A stretch of DNA of 64,000 bases from Lysinibacillus composti. Its GTDB lineage: Bacteria > Bacillota > Bacilli > Bacillales_A > Planococcaceae. The position numbers and the translations under genes are program-made. The notes beneath the pieces are model-generated. The model made no database searches and was not told where the DNA came from. It saw nothing but the letters and a program-made list of their open reading frames with translations. This document shows, in pieces, positions 27,579 through 36,565 of the stretch. Position 1 is the stretch's first letter. Each line of letters starts with the position of its first letter. The DNA is taken from the NCBI RefSeq assembly GCF_016908465.1, contig NZ_JAFBDY010000004.1, forward strand, positions 155,473 through 219,472. Reading direction: 5' to 3'.

Positions 27579-27710
27579 TTAGTTGTAATATTTATTATGA
27601 TGACTTGTATTATTTTTAGCAGCCTTTCGACTATTCAAAGCGTCTTTTACGATTGGGTAAACTATTGGGGCTATTTTAATTAAAGTTTTAACGACCTTTC
27701 CAAATTTCAT
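27579..27710 (-). CDS. 43-residue cationic amphipathic small protein
   Basis: Short gene with AAAGGAG nine to ten bases before the ATG and a terminator 32 bases after its stop. The product starts MKFGKVVKTLIKIAPIVYPI and ends with a Lys/Asn/His-rich tail (KAAKNN, SHHNKYYN). The N-terminal half could form an amphipathic or membrane-associated helix. I do not recognise the family. It lies 57 bases downstream of a DUF4870 membrane protein gene on the same strand. Confidence 0.6.
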   Translation of the reverse strand: MKFGKVVKTLIKIAPIVYPIVKDALNSRKAAKNNTSHHNKYYN

Positions 27711-27767
27711 AGTGGATTCACTCCTTTAATTGACAGTAACTATTCATTTGTTTACTATTCCCTACTT

Positions 27768-28106
27768 TTACGAAATTAACTCCCGTCGAAATACTCGAAC
27801 TGCTTGAAAGATGTTCCAGGCAGTTATAATAATCGTGATTGCAAAGTATATTAGAGTTGAAATGATTATACTAATGAATATAAAGTCACCATTGTCCATA
27901 CTGGCAGTAAAGGAAAATACAATAATTAGAACACCGTAAAAGAGGCCTAGTATGGTAGGGATTGAATGTGATATTAGGGCACGTTTTGCATGAAATTTTA
28001 CTTCTTGGTCTTTCGTGACAAAATACAAAATTAAAGGAAGTAAGAAAGGCGCAAAAAAAATACTTAGGTAGCTGATAGCAGAAATGACCTTAGATTGCTG
28101 TTCCAA
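27768..28106 (-). CDS. DUF4870 domain membrane protein
   Basis: Membrane protein of 112 residues with three to four helices and the family pattern ISYLSIFFAPFLLPLILYFVT then FHAKRALISH. The start is TTG at 28106, seven to eight bases after AAGGAGG. Function unknown. It shares strand and probably transcript with the 43-residue gene that follows. Confidence 0.8.
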   Translation of the reverse strand: MEQQSKVISAISYLSIFFAPFLLPLILYFVTKDQEVKFHAKRALISHSIPTILGLFYGVLIIVFSFTASMDNGDFIFISIIISTLIYFAITIIITAWNIFQAVRVFRRELIS

Positions 28107-28239
28107 AAAAATCCCTCCTTTTTAACGAATGGGTATTTTGAATATTTGTGGTTCATAAGATAATATTTTTAATCTTGTTGAAAAATATTAGAAGTTTGAT
28201 AAAATAAAAGCGTTCTAACAATAAATAATGATGTATCAA

Positions 28240-28331
28240 CCACAAGGGGAGCTGATGAAGTCAGCTGAGATTGTGCACGAATTGCACTAACTCTTTGAAC
28301 CTGTAAGTTAACACTTGCGTAGGGATTGTGG
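28240..28331 (+). promoter_or_regulatory. TPP riboswitch C (thiT leader)
   Basis: Third THI-box of the window. P1 is CCACAA/TTGTGG (28240-28245 with 28326-28331). GGGGAGCTGATG, CAGCTGAGATTG, CTCTTTGAACCTG and TTGCGTAGGGA match the conserved core. It precedes a terminator and then thiT. Confidence 0.93.
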
Positions 28332-28346
28332 ATAGAAACCGACTCC

Positions 28347-28388
28347 AAATGGCGTCAGGCTCTGTCCTGGTGCCATTTATTTTTTTCT
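28347..28388 (+). terminator. terminator of TPP riboswitch C
   Basis: AAATGGCGTCAGG pairs with CCTGGTGCCATTT with G-T wobbles, then ATTTTTTT. It is the expression platform for thiT. Confidence 0.88.
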
Positions 28389-28530
28389 AAAAAAAATATA
28401 TGGATGAAACGTTTTTGGACAAGATAGGGTGTAGAGTATCCCAATGTACAAAAACAATCATCAGGTATAGCGGTTATTTTCTATTCCTTCTCATAAGTTC
28501 TACATCAGAATAATAGAGAGGAGAGTTGTT

Positions 28531-29091
28531 ATGAACAACAATAAAAGACTTTTAATGCTAGTTGAGATTGCCATTTTTGCTGCAATTGGTCTGATTTTAG
28601 ACAAATTAACTTTGTCTCTATGGGCACAAGGTGGTTCCATTAGCCTTGTCATGTTACCAATCATTTTAATGGCCTTTCGTTGGGGACTATCGTCTGGTCT
28701 AATGACAGGGTTACTCATCGGTGTTTTACAAATGATTTTTGGTGGCTACATTTTACATTGGGCACAGGCACTATTGGATTATGTAGTAGCATTTTCTGTA
28801 GTTGGTTTTGCAGCAATCGTTCGTAAGCAAATTTTAGAAGCTGCAAGGGAAGTAAATAAGACGAAAATTAGTGTATATATTGTCATTGGTACTTTAATCG
28901 GTGGTTTTTTACGCTACTTAGCTCATACAATTGGTGGCGTTATATTCTTCGCAGAATATGCAGGAGATCAAAATGTTTGGATATATTCCATTGTCTATAA
29001 TGCCTCTTACATGTTACCTGCAACTATTATTACAGCAGTAGTAGGTGCGCTGATCTTTAGTGCTGCACCACGTCTTTTAAAAACAAATTAA
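28531..29091 (+). CDS. thiT: thiamine transporter, ECF S component ThiT
   Basis: Membrane S component of 186 residues with six helices. The conserved L1/helix 4-5 region GGYILHWAQALLDYVVAF is the thiamine-binding signature, and LIGGFLRYLAHTIGGVIFFAEYA follows. It binds thiamine and relies on the shared ECF module elsewhere. The TPP riboswitch and terminator upstream turn it off when TPP is plentiful. Ribosome site GAGAGGAGAG. Confidence 0.93.
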   Translation: MNNNKRLLMLVEIAIFAAIGLILDKLTLSLWAQGGSISLVMLPIILMAFRWGLSSGLMTGLLIGVLQMIFGGYILHWAQALLDYVVAFSVVGFAAIVRKQILEAAREVNKTKISVYIVIGTLIGGFLRYLAHTIGGVIFFAEYAGDQNVWIYSIVYNASYMLPATIITAVVGALIFSAAPRLLKTN

Positions 29092-29152
29092 ATAACTTTT
29101 GTTAAACGTATTTCCACTATATAAATAAATTAACTTTTACGGTTTCCAATCG

Positions 29153-29190
29153 TAAAGAGACGTCTAAAATTTTCAAGGCGTCTTTTTTTT
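29153..29190 (+). terminator. terminator of thiT
   Basis: AGACG pairs with CGTCT within a longer A/T-extended stem, then eight T. Confidence 0.65.
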
Positions 29191-29264
29191 ATTATTTCCA
29201 ATAATATCAAATTTCATAATCAAAAAAGGAAATACATACACGAATGTCTAATAAGAACTTGTGA

Positions 29265-30065
<801 letters not shown>

Positions 30066-30084
30066 ATAGATAAATATCCCTAAC

Positions 30085-30126
30085 AAAAAGTCCTGAACGC
30101 ATAAAAGATGTGTTCAGGACTTTTTC
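30085..30126. terminator. bidirectional terminator
   Basis: AAAAAGTCCTGAAC pairs with GTTCAGGACTTTTT between convergent map and the membrane protein gene. Confidence 0.88.
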
Positions 30127-30136
30127 TATTCCGAAA

Positions 30137-30856
30137 TTAATTTAGATTACCTTTTTTAATAAAGAAAATACCTACAATTATTACGCCACTTAAAAATAGT
30201 GATGCGATTGTTACGAGTAGTTCTTCGAAACCGTTTGCAACTGCAATTCCAATATAAAACCAAATAAAAACAATTGGAAAGGCAATATCATAATGATGAT
30301 AACGTAAATGCAATGCGATGGCAGTACCAAATGTCAATACAATCACAGTCCATAAAGCATTACTTAAGCCGAATGCTTGCCACTGAATTTTGACTAATAT
30401 GTAGCAAAGGTGAAGAATGAATAAAAATACAGTTCTACTTAAATAAAGAGCAATCGGGATACGTAACGCAATTGATTCTTTGTTTAAAGGATAAGTGAAG
30501 TACAAACCAAACAGAGTGATCACTTGTAAACCGATTAAAAATAGTGATGTGTAATAATGATCATTATGGAAATTGTATAAGGAAGTAATTTGGAATATTA
30601 CGGTAAGTATAAATAATACTAGCTGTAAAGTTGAAATTGAATCATGGCGATTCTTGAAGTATTTTATACACCACAACAATAAATAAACAATTATAACCAA
30701 CCATAACGCAAATACATAAGTTGCAGGTGTGAATAAAATAGGTAATCGATTAATAATTTCTGGTGTTGTATGGCCATTCAATCCAAACCAAAATGCTTTT
30801 ATTGTGATGGATGTAACCACAATAATAGAGACTAATAATGCGATTAATCGACCCAT
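30137..30856 (-). CDS. TspO/MBR-related membrane protein
   Basis: 239 residues, seven to eight predicted helices. RLPILFTPATYVFALWLVII near residues 34-53 matches the FTPAGYVFxIW signature of the longer, tryptophan-rich-sensory-protein relatives in Bacillales. TspO proteins bind tetrapyrroles or other hydrophobic ligands; the role of the long bacterial branch is not known. The ATG at 30856 follows AGGGGGGAG by eight bases; an upstream start adds 11 unlikely residues. Confidence 0.65.
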   Translation of the reverse strand: MGRLIALLVSIIVVTSITIKAFWFGLNGHTTPEIINRLPILFTPATYVFALWLVIIVYLLLWCIKYFKNRHDSISTLQLVLFILTVIFQITSLYNFHNDHYYTSLFLIGLQVITLFGLYFTYPLNKESIALRIPIALYLSRTVFLFILHLCYILVKIQWQAFGLSNALWTVIVLTFGTAIALHLRYHHYDIAFPIVFIWFYIGIAVANGFEELLVTIASLFLSGVIIVGIFFIKKGNLN

Positions 30857-30971
30857 ATACTTCACTCCCCCCTCTAAAATTATATACATTTAAATAAGAT
30901 TCAACAACATTTTCCAAAAAGTTATAAATTTTTGTAAAATAAAGTTAGAGAGAAAGAGGAGTGGATTACTA

Positions 30972-31718
30972 ATGAAACGAATTAAAGATATAGACTTATC
31001 ATCATCAATTAGTAAAAAAGATTATAAAAAGCAATTAAAAAAATTGCAGTTAAAAATGTTAACTATTCAGCAAATCTTATTTAATAACAACATTGGTTTA
31101 ATCCTTGCATTTGAAGGGATGGATGCGGCTGGTAAAGGTGGAACAATCAAGCGTTTGACAGAACGTTTAGACCCAAGGGGATTTATTGTACATCCAATTT
31201 CAGCACCTCTACCCCATGAACTAAAGTTTCATTACATGCACCGATTTTGGACAAAGTTACCTATGCATGGTCAAATAGGAATCTTTGATCGCTCCTGGTA
31301 TGGAAGAGTGTTAGTGGAGCGAATTGAAAAGTATGCATCAAAAGAGGAGTGGACGCGTGCATATGAGGAGATTAATCTCTTTGAAAAAACTTTAACAGAT
31401 GAAAATTATATTATGTTAAAATTTTGGCTTCATGTTGATCGAAAGGAACAATTAAATCGTTTTAAAGAGCGTGAAACTAATCCTTACAAAGTATGGAAGC
31501 TTACGGATGAGGATTGGAGAAACCGTGAAAAATTTGATGAGTATACTGCAGCTGCCGACGAAATGTTTAACAGAACTGATCAGGATTATGCACCATGGGT
31601 TTTAATAGGCGGAAATAATAAACAACATGCACGCATAATAGTATTAAAAGAGACAATTAAACATGTAGAAAAAGAGTTGGGTCGAAGAGGACTAAACATT
31701 ACATATGTAGAGCTCTAG
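30972..31718 (+). CDS. PPK2 family polyphosphate kinase
   Basis: 248 residues, single-domain PPK2. Walker A FEGMDAAGKGGTIKR lies near residues 47-61, Walker B GIFDRSWYGRVLVER near 100-114, and the lid DEDWRNREKFDEY near 178-190. It transfers phosphate between polyphosphate and nucleotides. The preferred nucleotide (AMP, ADP or GDP) cannot be read from sequence here. Confidence 0.9.
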   Translation: MKRIKDIDLSSSISKKDYKKQLKKLQLKMLTIQQILFNNNIGLILAFEGMDAAGKGGTIKRLTERLDPRGFIVHPISAPLPHELKFHYMHRFWTKLPMHGQIGIFDRSWYGRVLVERIEKYASKEEWTRAYEEINLFEKTLTDENYIMLKFWLHVDRKEQLNRFKERETNPYKVWKLTDEDWRNREKFDEYTAAADEMFNRTDQDYAPWVLIGGNNKQHARIIVLKETIKHVEKELGRRGLNITYVEL

Positions 31719-31890
31719 TAATCACAAGAAGACATTTCAAAGCGGAACGTAAATGGAGAATACATGATAGAAAAGAAGAAGTTAAATTGAATTAATACAG
31801 CTCCAAAGATTAGGTCAGAATTTGGGAAAGGTATTAGGTTAATTGAAAATGGTACGTAAATTATTTAAATTACTGAAAAAGGGTGATCAA

Positions 31891-32439
31891 ATGGTTAAGA
31901 TTGAGGGGGAACGATGCTATTTACGAACTTTAGTTGAATCGGACGCTAAAAGTTTAGCAGAATTATTAACGTACAATAAATATTTTTGGGCGACATATGA
32001 ACCTCTTCATGAAGAAGAGTATTATACGGAAGAAGCTCAATTCAAAAAAATACTAGAGAGCATTCATTTAATGCGAGCGAATCGAGAGTATTCTTTTGGT
32101 ATCTTTACAAAAGATCGAAAATATTTAATTGGTCATATTTCGCTATATGCAATAAAAAGATTACCTTATTCAAGTGCGTTTATTGGATACTCAATGGACG
32201 AAAGATTTACAAGAAAAGGGATTACTTCAGAATCTGTAAAGCTCGTTACGAGATTTGGGTTTGAGAGTGTTAAGCTGCATCGTATTGAGGCATATGTATC
32301 ACCAAAAAATGAGGGGTCAATAAGAGTGTTAGAAAATGCCAACTATACTCGAGAAGGACTTTTAAGAGAACTACTATACATTAATGGTAAATGGGAAGAT
32401 CATTATATGTATTCAATGCTACAAAATGAAAATGATTAA
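31891..32439 (+). CDS. GNAT acetyltransferase, RimJ/RimL type
   Basis: 182 residues. GERCYLRTLVESDAKSLAEL opens the domain, and IGYSMDERFTRKGITSESVKL is the acetyl-CoA-binding segment, followed by HRIEAYVSPKNEGSIRVLENANY, typical of RimJ-like ribosomal-protein or antibiotic N-acetyltransferases. The ATG at 31891 follows AAAGGGTGATC; earlier in-frame starts lack a site. Confidence 0.85.
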   Translation: MVKIEGERCYLRTLVESDAKSLAELLTYNKYFWATYEPLHEEEYYTEEAQFKKILESIHLMRANREYSFGIFTKDRKYLIGHISLYAIKRLPYSSAFIGYSMDERFTRKGITSESVKLVTRFGFESVKLHRIEAYVSPKNEGSIRVLENANYTREGLLRELLYINGKWEDHYMYSMLQNEND

Positions 32440-32445
32440 AATATA

Positions 32446-32487
32446 AAGGGTGACTCACCATCTAAACGATGTAAGTAAGTCATCCTT
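32446..32487. terminator. hairpin between convergent genes, probable terminator
   Basis: AAGGGTGACT pairs with AGTCATCCTT (32446-32455 with 32478-32487, one G-T). The T tract is weak in both directions. Confidence 0.45.
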
Positions 32488-32534
32488 GACAATAAGAAAA
32501 TATAAAAGCTGAAGATGTATTTTACTAGTATTAA

Positions 32535-33140
32535 TTATTCTTCAGTTGATTTAAACATTGCAATGCCTTGCTCGGCTAAATAGACATTTCCGTCTGAAAG
32601 GAGATTTAACTTTCCTGTATTTGGTTCAATCGCCAGCCCATGTACTGGAGTTCCTTTTGGCATTAGCGGATGGTTGCGAATTAAATCTACACTTTTTTGA
32701 ATACTTTCATCAACATCGCCAAACCCTCGTAACCATTCAATTAAATCAACACCTGAATAATTAATTGTGTTGATAATCTCTTCACTTATGCCACGTTCAA
32801 TCATATGATCTACCATCTGATGAGGGTCGATTGCACTCATTCCACAATCATAATGACCAATTACATAGACTTCATCGGCTTGTAATTCATATACCGCTAC
32901 AAGTAAACTACGCATAACAGCCCCAAACGGATGGTTAACGATTGCACCTGCACTTTTAACAATTTTTGCATCCCCATTGCGCATATTCATTGCTTTAGGC
33001 AATAACTCTACTAATCGTGTATCCATACATGTTAAGATGACTATTTTTTTATCAGGAAACTTTGACGTAATGTATGGTTCGTACTGTTTGAACTTAACAA
33101 ATGATTCATTAAAACTTAAAATATCATCTAATGCTGACAT
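32535..33140 (-). CDS. beta-class carbonic anhydrase
   Basis: 201 residues. Zinc and active-site residues are visible in CMDTR and in IGHYDCGM, which carry the Cys, Asp, His and Cys of beta carbonic anhydrases. It interconverts CO2 and bicarbonate in the cytoplasm; similar in size to YtiB of B. subtilis. The ATG at 33140 follows AAAGGGGG; a longer frame upstream overlaps a terminator and is not used. Confidence 0.88.
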   Translation of the reverse strand: MSALDDILSFNESFVKFKQYEPYITSKFPDKKIVILTCMDTRLVELLPKAMNMRNGDAKIVKSAGAIVNHPFGAVMRSLLVAVYELQADEVYVIGHYDCGMSAIDPHQMVDHMIERGISEEIINTINYSGVDLIEWLRGFGDVDESIQKSVDLIRNHPLMPKGTPVHGLAIEPNTGKLNLLSDGNVYLAEQGIAMFKSTEE

Positions 33141-33185
33141 TTCATTTCCCCCTTTATGTACTATAAATAATATAGCGATATTTAT

Positions 33186-33224
33186 AAAAAAAGTCGACAA
33201 AACTCTGAATAGAATTTTGTCGAC
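33186..33224 (-). terminator. terminator of the 46-residue gene
   Basis: On the minus strand GTCGACAAAA pairs with TTTTGTCGAC (33193-33202 with 33215-33224), followed by T7. It separates the small gene from the carbonic anhydrase gene. Confidence 0.85.
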
Positions 33225-33233
33225 CAGTTATAA

Positions 33234-33374
33234 TTAAAATTTTTGAGTTGGTTTTGGATCAATTTGAATTGAAGATTTAGAATCTAAGCCAACACGTAAA
33301 TAATGAATAAACATAGACATAGAAAGCATAAGAACTGCGAAGAAACCTAATACTGTAGAAATAAATAAGCCCAT
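33234..33374 (-). CDS. 46-residue single-pass membrane protein
   Basis: Short gene with AAAGGAGC before the ATG at 33374 and a strong terminator right after the stop. The product has one N-terminal membrane helix (LFISTVLGFFAVLMLSMSMF) and a hydrophilic tail (DSKSSIQIDPKPTQKF). No family recognised. The compact promoter-to-terminator layout argues that it is real. Confidence 0.65.
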   Translation of the reverse strand: MGLFISTVLGFFAVLMLSMSMFIHYLRVGLDSKSSIQIDPKPTQKF

Positions 33375-33489
33375 TTAAAAAGCTCCTTTCGATTTAACAA
33401 GTATTTTGTAAACCTATTATACTATATAATAATACTTGAAGTAAGCCTATAAACGAAAATACTATTGCCAATTTCAAGCTGAATTTGAT

Positions 33490-34725
33490 TTAAAATGCCC
33501 AATTTCCATTGCGGAATATTGCATCAACTGTACCATCTTCTAGAATTCCATCGATATCCATTTCTTCTGAACCAATCATAAAATCGACGTGTGTAATACT
33601 TTGATTTAAGCCATTTTCTTTTAATTCTTGCTGAGACATCGATTTACCGCCTTCTAAACAGAAAGCATAAGCACTGCCGATTGCTAGATGATTCGATGCA
33701 TTTTCATCAAATAAAGTATTGTAGAATAACAGACCAGAATCTGAAATTGGTGAGTGGTGAGGTACCAATGCAACTTCCCCTAAATAGTGGGAGCCTTCAT
33801 CTGTTTCTACTAAATCCCTTAATACCTCTTCTCCTTGTTCTGCTTCCACATTAACAATTTTTCCATTTTTAAAAGTAAGTTTGAAGTGATCGATAATATT
33901 GCCACCATAGCTTAATGGTTTTGCGCTCGACACATAGCCATTAATACCAGTTTTTAATGGGACAGTGAAGACCTCTTCTGTTGGCATATTCGCCATAAAT
34001 TCATAACCTTGTTCATTTATACTACCGGCACCGCACCATAAATGGCCTTTTGGAAGTTCAATGACCAAATCAGTACCTGGAGCTGTATAATGTAATTTCG
34101 CATACTTTTTATTATTTAAATAATCTACTTTCTCGTGAAGGGTGTCGTCATGGGTTTTCCATGCTTCAATTGGATTTTCTAAATCAGCACGGGTTGCTTT
34201 AAAGATTGCTTCCCATAATGCAGGTACTTGCTGTTCTTTTGGTAAAGATGGAAATACCTTTTCAGCCCAGTGTTGTGATGCAGCAGCAATAACTGTCCAT
34301 GAAATCTTATCGGATTGAACGTATTGACGGTACTTTGATAAGGCTTTTCCAGAAGCCTTTTGGAAAGTGGAAATCCTTTTTGCATCAATTCCTTTTAACA
34401 AGTCTGGACTTTGCGAAATAATACTTATAAATGCTGCACCTTGTTCAGCCAACCATTCACGTTCTTGCGATTTCCACGGTGGGAAGAAATCAAAAGAATC
34501 TCCTGGGGCAAGCTCATAACGTAAACGTGTTACTTCATCATCTACATAATCAACAAAGACTTGTTTGGCTCCATTTTCATAAGCTAATTTCGTAATTAAC
34601 CTTACTAGCGGTGCACTATCAATCGAAGCTGCGATATATAGAAATTGATTTTTTTGAATGTTTACGCCAACTTTTACCGCTAATTCTGCATAGTTTAGTA
34701 ATTTTTCCTCGAATGAATTGCTCAT
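33490..34725 (-). CDS. M29 family metallo-aminopeptidase, copy 2
   Basis: 411 residues, colinear with the M29 enzyme at 21686-22915; shared blocks include AELAVKVGVNIQ, KKYAKLHYTAPGTDL, NMPTEEVFT, GEVALVPHHSPIS, LFYNTLFDENASNHLAIG and MDIDGI. All metal-ligand motifs are kept, so it should be active. ATG start with AGGGGGAATT. It stands alone, divergent from motA. Confidence 0.9.
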   Translation of the reverse strand: MSNSFEEKLLNYAELAVKVGVNIQKNQFLYIAASIDSAPLVRLITKLAYENGAKQVFVDYVDDEVTRLRYELAPGDSFDFFPPWKSQEREWLAEQGAAFISIISQSPDLLKGIDAKRISTFQKASGKALSKYRQYVQSDKISWTVIAAASQHWAEKVFPSLPKEQQVPALWEAIFKATRADLENPIEAWKTHDDTLHEKVDYLNNKKYAKLHYTAPGTDLVIELPKGHLWCGAGSINEQGYEFMANMPTEEVFTVPLKTGINGYVSSAKPLSYGGNIIDHFKLTFKNGKIVNVEAEQGEEVLRDLVETDEGSHYLGEVALVPHHSPISDSGLLFYNTLFDENASNHLAIGSAYAFCLEGGKSMSQQELKENGLNQSITHVDFMIGSEEMDIDGILEDGTVDAIFRNGNWAF

Positions 34726-34851
34726 AAGAATTCCCCCTATATATACTTAATCATACTCCAAATTCTGATAATATATTAACGATAAACACTTGAAATTATC
34801 AAATGAATATATATGTTGGAGAATTGACAATAATACTTCACCAGATTCCCC

Positions 34852-34878
34852 TTAAGAAAATCAAAAGCATGTCGAAAT
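34852..34878 (+). promoter_or_regulatory. candidate sigma-D promoter of motAB
   Basis: TTAA, 15 bases, then GTCGAAAT resembles the motility consensus TAAA-N15-GCCGATAT (6 of 8 in the -10). It lies about 30 bases before motA. Sequence match only. Confidence 0.35.
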
Positions 34879-34909
34879 AAATAGTAGCTGAAAATTTGGA
34901 GGTACGTTT

Positions 34910-35713
34910 ATGGATTTATCAACGATCATAGGAATTATACTTGGGGTCGTAGCAGTATTTGTTGGGATGGTTCTAAAAGGGGCTAGCTTAAGTGTGCTTT
35001 TTAATCCGGCAGCCTTTTTAATCATTATTGTTGGAACCATTGCATCTGTTACAATTGCGTTCCCAACAAAAGAATTAAAAAGAATCCCAAAGTTATTTAA
35101 GATTCTATTTACAGAAACAAAGCTTACAAGTGATATAGAAATTATTAAAATGTTTTCTCAATGGGCAGATTTAGCACGCCGTGAAGGATTACTAGCACTA
35201 GAAACTAAAGCTGCAGAAATTGAGGATCCATTTTTAAAAAATGGTCTTACCCTTGCAATTGATGGACAAAATGCAGATTATATCCGCGATGTATTATCAG
35301 AGGAAGTTGAAGCACTTGAGGATCGTCATACGAGTGGCGCTCAAATTTTTTCACAAGCTGGTACATATGCACCAACTTTAGGGGTACTTGGTGCAGTAGT
35401 AGGTTTGATTGCAGCTCTAAAAGATATGAATGATATTGAAAAACTTGGACATGCAATTTCGGCAGCATTCGTTGCAACTTTACTTGGGATTTTTACAGGG
35501 TATGTTTTATGGAATCCATTTGCAAATAAATTAAAAAGAAAATCAGCAGAAGAAGTGAAACAAAAGTATATGATGATAGAAGGGATTTTATCGGTGTTAG
35601 AAGGTGAAGCCCCTCGTGTAATTGAGCAAAAGCTTGCTTCTTATTTATCAGTAGAAGACCGTGTGCGAATAACGAGTGAAAGCGGGGCGGGTGGCCTTGG
35701 CAAAGAGAACTAA
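34910..35713 (+). CDS. motA: flagellar motor stator protein MotA
   Basis: 267 residues, four membrane helices, with TKLTSDIEIIKMFSQWADLARREGLLALE in the cytoplasmic loop (torque region) and GTYAPTLGVLGAVVGLIAALKDM in the pore part. Forms the ion-conducting stator with MotB. GGAGGTACG precedes the ATG. It overlaps motB by 17 bases. Confidence 0.93.
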   Translation: MDLSTIIGIILGVVAVFVGMVLKGASLSVLFNPAAFLIIIVGTIASVTIAFPTKELKRIPKLFKILFTETKLTSDIEIIKMFSQWADLARREGLLALETKAAEIEDPFLKNGLTLAIDGQNADYIRDVLSEEVEALEDRHTSGAQIFSQAGTYAPTLGVLGAVVGLIAALKDMNDIEKLGHAISAAFVATLLGIFTGYVLWNPFANKLKRKSAEEVKQKYMMIEGILSVLEGEAPRVIEQKLASYLSVEDRVRITSESGAGGLGKEN

Positions 35714-36440
35714 ACGAAAAAAACATGATGAGCATCCAAATGAATCGTGGCTTTTGCCTTATTCTGACCTCCTGACACTTTTACTCGCACTGTTTATTGT
35801 ACTATTTGCTTCAAGTTCAGTTGATCAACAAAAGTTAGAAAAAATGTCCCGAGTGTTTTCTGGAATCTTTGATAGTGGTAGTGGTGTTATGGATTATAAT
35901 GCAGTCGTAGAAAGTCCTCAAATTTCTAAGGAAGAAGCTGCATATTTAGAGGACCAAAAAGAATTAAAGAAAATACAGGGTGATGTAGATAATTTCATTG
36001 CGGTCAATGAATTAGAAAAAACCTTTGTTACTGAAATGACTGATGAAGGATTACTCATCACTATACGGGATAGCATTCTTTTTGACCCCGGTAGTGCAGA
36101 TGTAAAAGGAGATTATCGTTCGATTGCGGCTGAGTTAGCAACCATTTTAACATTAGATCCACCTCGTCATGTAGTTATTACAGGTCATACAGATAATGTA
36201 CCTCAAAACAGTGTGGAATTTAGCTCAAACTGGGAATTGTCTGTAATGAGGGCAGTTAACCTTTTAAAAATTATTGTAGCTACGAATCCTAATTTAAATC
36301 CAAAATATTTTAGCGCTAAGGGATATGGAGAATTTAATCCTATAGCATCAAATGATACGACTGAAGGACGTGCACAAAATCGACGTGTTGAAGTGCTTAT
36401 ACAGCAGTTAGTTAATGAGGACGGCTCAAAAATAGAATAA
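35697..36440 (+). CDS. motB: flagellar motor stator protein MotB
   Basis: 247 residues. A basic N-terminus (AKRTKRKKHDE) precedes the single membrane helix with the ion-carrying Asp in PYSDLLTLLLALFIVLFASSS. The C-terminal OmpA-like peptidoglycan-binding domain has TGHTDNVP and AQNRRVEVLI. I chose the TTG at 35697 inside motA because it gives the usual MAK(R/K)-type start with GGTGG upstream; a GTG at 35676 is possible. Coupling ion (H+ or Na+) is not certain. Confidence 0.92.
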   Translation: MAKRTKRKKHDEHPNESWLLPYSDLLTLLLALFIVLFASSSVDQQKLEKMSRVFSGIFDSGSGVMDYNAVVESPQISKEEAAYLEDQKELKKIQGDVDNFIAVNELEKTFVTEMTDEGLLITIRDSILFDPGSADVKGDYRSIAAELATILTLDPPRHVVITGHTDNVPQNSVEFSSNWELSVMRAVNLLKIIVATNPNLNPKYFSAKGYGEFNPIASNDTTEGRAQNRRVEVLIQQLVNEDGSKIE

Positions 36441-36447
36441 AAAATAG

Positions 36448-36485
36448 ACGATGAGTGTTTGCTCATCGTTTTTTTTTTTTTTTTT
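36448..36485 (+). terminator. terminator of motAB with a 17-base T tract
   Basis: ACGATGAG pairs with CTCATCGT, followed by 17 consecutive T (36469-36485), an unusually long homopolymer likely to vary in length. Confidence 0.88.
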
Positions 36486-36529
36486 GACTTATAACTAAAC
36501 ATATGTTTATAATTTAAACAAATGTTTAT
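36484..36529 (+). promoter_or_regulatory. psuKG promoter with two palindromic operator-like sites
   Basis: TTGACT, 18 bases, TATAAT (36508-36513) forms a good vegetative promoter whose -35 begins in the motB terminator T tract. Two 14-base direct repeats AAACA(T/A)ATGTTTAT (36497-36510 and 36516-36529) flank and overlap the -10. Each is itself palindromic (AAACATATGTTT is perfect). They look like operator half-pairs for a repressor, perhaps the winged-helix domain of PsuK itself. Confidence 0.6.
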
Positions 36530-36565
36530 TGATGAATGGGTGAGTTTTAAGGAGGTGACGATTGC

